Origin: Acidaminococcaceae bacterium UBA2453
Lineage (GTDB): Bacteria > Bacillota > Negativicutes > Acidaminococcales > Acidaminococcaceae
Length of the DNA stretch: 6,531 nt
Direction of reading: 5' to 3'
Assembly (NCBI GenBank): GCA_002342505.1
Contig: DDQB01000069.1
Location: forward strand, 1 to 6,531
The translations under genes and the position numbers were made by a program. Numbering within the stretch: position 1 is the first letter of the stretch; every line of letters starts with the position of its first letter. The notes beneath the pieces were generated by a model that was not told where the DNA came from, made no database searches, and was given only the letters and a program-made list of their open reading frames with translations. Positions 5,609 to 6,531 of this stretch are shown in pieces.

Positions 5609-6531
5609 GCTTCATCCGCCTGTTCTTCCAACTCACCGTCTACGTCCAGATACAATTTCTGTAATTCCTTAAGTGTTTCGTCTTTCGCATGCCACAGTTC
5701 CCTTTGCGATGCCTCCAGCAGCACTTCCATAGTTCGTTTCAGCGCCCATGGATTGACATCCCGCATCCATTCCTGCACTTTGGGGTCAAAAACATATTTT
5801 TCCGCATATTTTTCATACATCCAGTCTTCCATGACCTTACTGGTAGCATCCCATTGATAGCTGTGAGCTACCATGTTGGAAAGATCTGCCGCGCCTTTAT
5901 ATCCATGCTTCATCATGCCCTCAATAAATTTAGGGTTGATGGATTCACTGCGAAAAATTCGTTTGGCTTCTTCCTGTACACTGTGCATGGTAACGCGACT
6001 CCGGTCTGTGCTGTCTCCGCAATAGGATTTCGGGGCGCTTCCCTTTATGCTTCGGACTGCCGCTATCATACCGCCATGGTAGGCGTTGTAATCATCGCTG
6101 CTGAGCATGTTGGTTTCGTGGTTATCTTCATTTTTTATAGTAATGTCCAGCACACCCATCCGTTTTCGAAACTGTTTCGGCAGATATTTTCCCCGGGTCT
6201 TGCCGCCATAGGCATGGGCGCCCCAACGAACATACACGTCCGCAATGTCGTCAATGGTCTCCCAGTTTTTTGCTTCCAGCAATGCTGCTACGCCGGCGCC
6301 GTACACTCCCTGTTCATCCCCAAAGATACGGAAGGCTGCAGAGCGCCAGGCTTCTTCTTTTTCCATGCCTTCTTCTTTTACCAGTTCCGCACTGTCTTCC
6401 ATAATATGCTTTCGCACATAATTTTGTTCCGGGTCTTCTTCCAGTTCCGCCACTTTAAGCACCGCTTTATCCAACAGTTCTCCACACCCTGGCATGCTGT
6501 CCCGGAACAGTCCGCTGATGCGCGCCGTTAC
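5605..6531 (-). CDS. cobN: CobN/BchH-type large chelatase subunit, C-terminal part (partial)
   Basis: The final 308 residues of a CobN-family protein (full length is usually about 1200-1300); the frame is open to the right edge, so the ATG at 6493-6495 is internal. Family motifs, numbered from the edge, include RISGLFRD (5-12), VYGAG (76-80), DDYNAYHGGM (146-155), a long conserved block from RSRVTMHSVQEEAKRIF (178-194) through SINPKFIEGMMKHGYKGAADL (about 197-217), YQWDAT (225-230) and NPWAL (260-264). CobN is the tetrapyrrole-binding, metal-inserting subunit, and it works with the I and D ATPase subunits. The gene lies in one run with both partners and overlaps cbiZ by 4 bases. The family also holds CobN-like proteins of other specificity, for example HmuS of heme-uptake loci in Bacteroidetes and BchH for magnesium. 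The C-terminal part does not settle the metal or the direction of reaction. The NPWAL ending and the cbiZ neighbour favour corrinoids. Confidence 0.93.
   Translation of the reverse strand, partial: VTARISGLFRDSMPGCGELLDKAVLKVAELEEDPEQNYVRKHIMEDSAELVKEEGMEKEEAWRSAAFRIFGDEQGVYGAGVAALLEAKNWETIDDIADVYVRWGAHAYGGKTRGKYLPKQFRKRMGVLDITIKNEDNHETNMLSSDDYNAYHGGMIAAVRSIKGSAPKSYCGDSTDRSRVTMHSVQEEAKRIFRSESINPKFIEGMMKHGYKGAADLSNMVAHSYQWDATSKVMEDWMYEKYAEKYVFDPKVQEWMRDVNPWALKRTMEVLLEASQRELWHAKDETLKELQKLYLDVDGELEEQADEA

Noticed and set aside
6493..6495. ATG as the start of a 296-residue protein
   Set aside because: The frame continues to the window edge and reads the conserved CobN motif RISGLFRD before this ATG, so the codon is internal.

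Overview
The window shows the 3' end of a rightward RND-type efflux pump gene (3-266). It meets, tail to tail, a leftward run of five genes that fills the rest (6531 down to 383). Read in transcription order on the minus strand, the run is: the C-terminal quarter of a CobN-type large chelatase subunit (cut by the right edge), a CbiZ-type adenosylcobinamide amidohydrolase with an extra C-terminal region, a xylose-isomerase-like TIM-barrel protein of unknown substrate, a ChlI/BchI-type AAA+ ATPase, and a ChlD/BchD-type AAA+ plus von Willebrand A (VWA) protein. A strong hairpin and U-tract lie directly after the last stop codon.

The cluster is tightly packed. cobN and cbiZ overlap by 4 bases (ATGA), and chlI and chlD are 2 bases apart. 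The TIM-barrel gene is flanked by gaps of 116 and 86 bases that hold possible control elements: a perfect 13-base palindrome and an intercistronic hairpin. I see no RNA genes, insertion sequences or CRISPR repeats. No stretch longer than about 120 bases lacks a gene.

Together the CobN, I and D proteins make a complete three-subunit ATP-dependent tetrapyrrole metal chelatase of the cobalto-/magnesium-chelatase type. It uses ChlI/ChlD-type partners, with no CobS or CobT visible. The CbiZ enzyme beside it points to corrinoids as the substrate class: salvage, remodelling or metal handling of cobamides rather than chlorophyll synthesis. Whether the complex inserts cobalt, inserts another metal, or removes metal from a scavenged tetrapyrrole cannot be decided from sequence. 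The TIM-barrel protein is the least explained member.

Organism: an RND pump implies an outer membrane. Moderate GC content, strong AAAGGAGG-type ribosome sites and a CbiZ-type corrinoid salvage gene fit an anaerobic diderm Firmicute (Negativicutes-like). This is inference from style, not a proven assignment.
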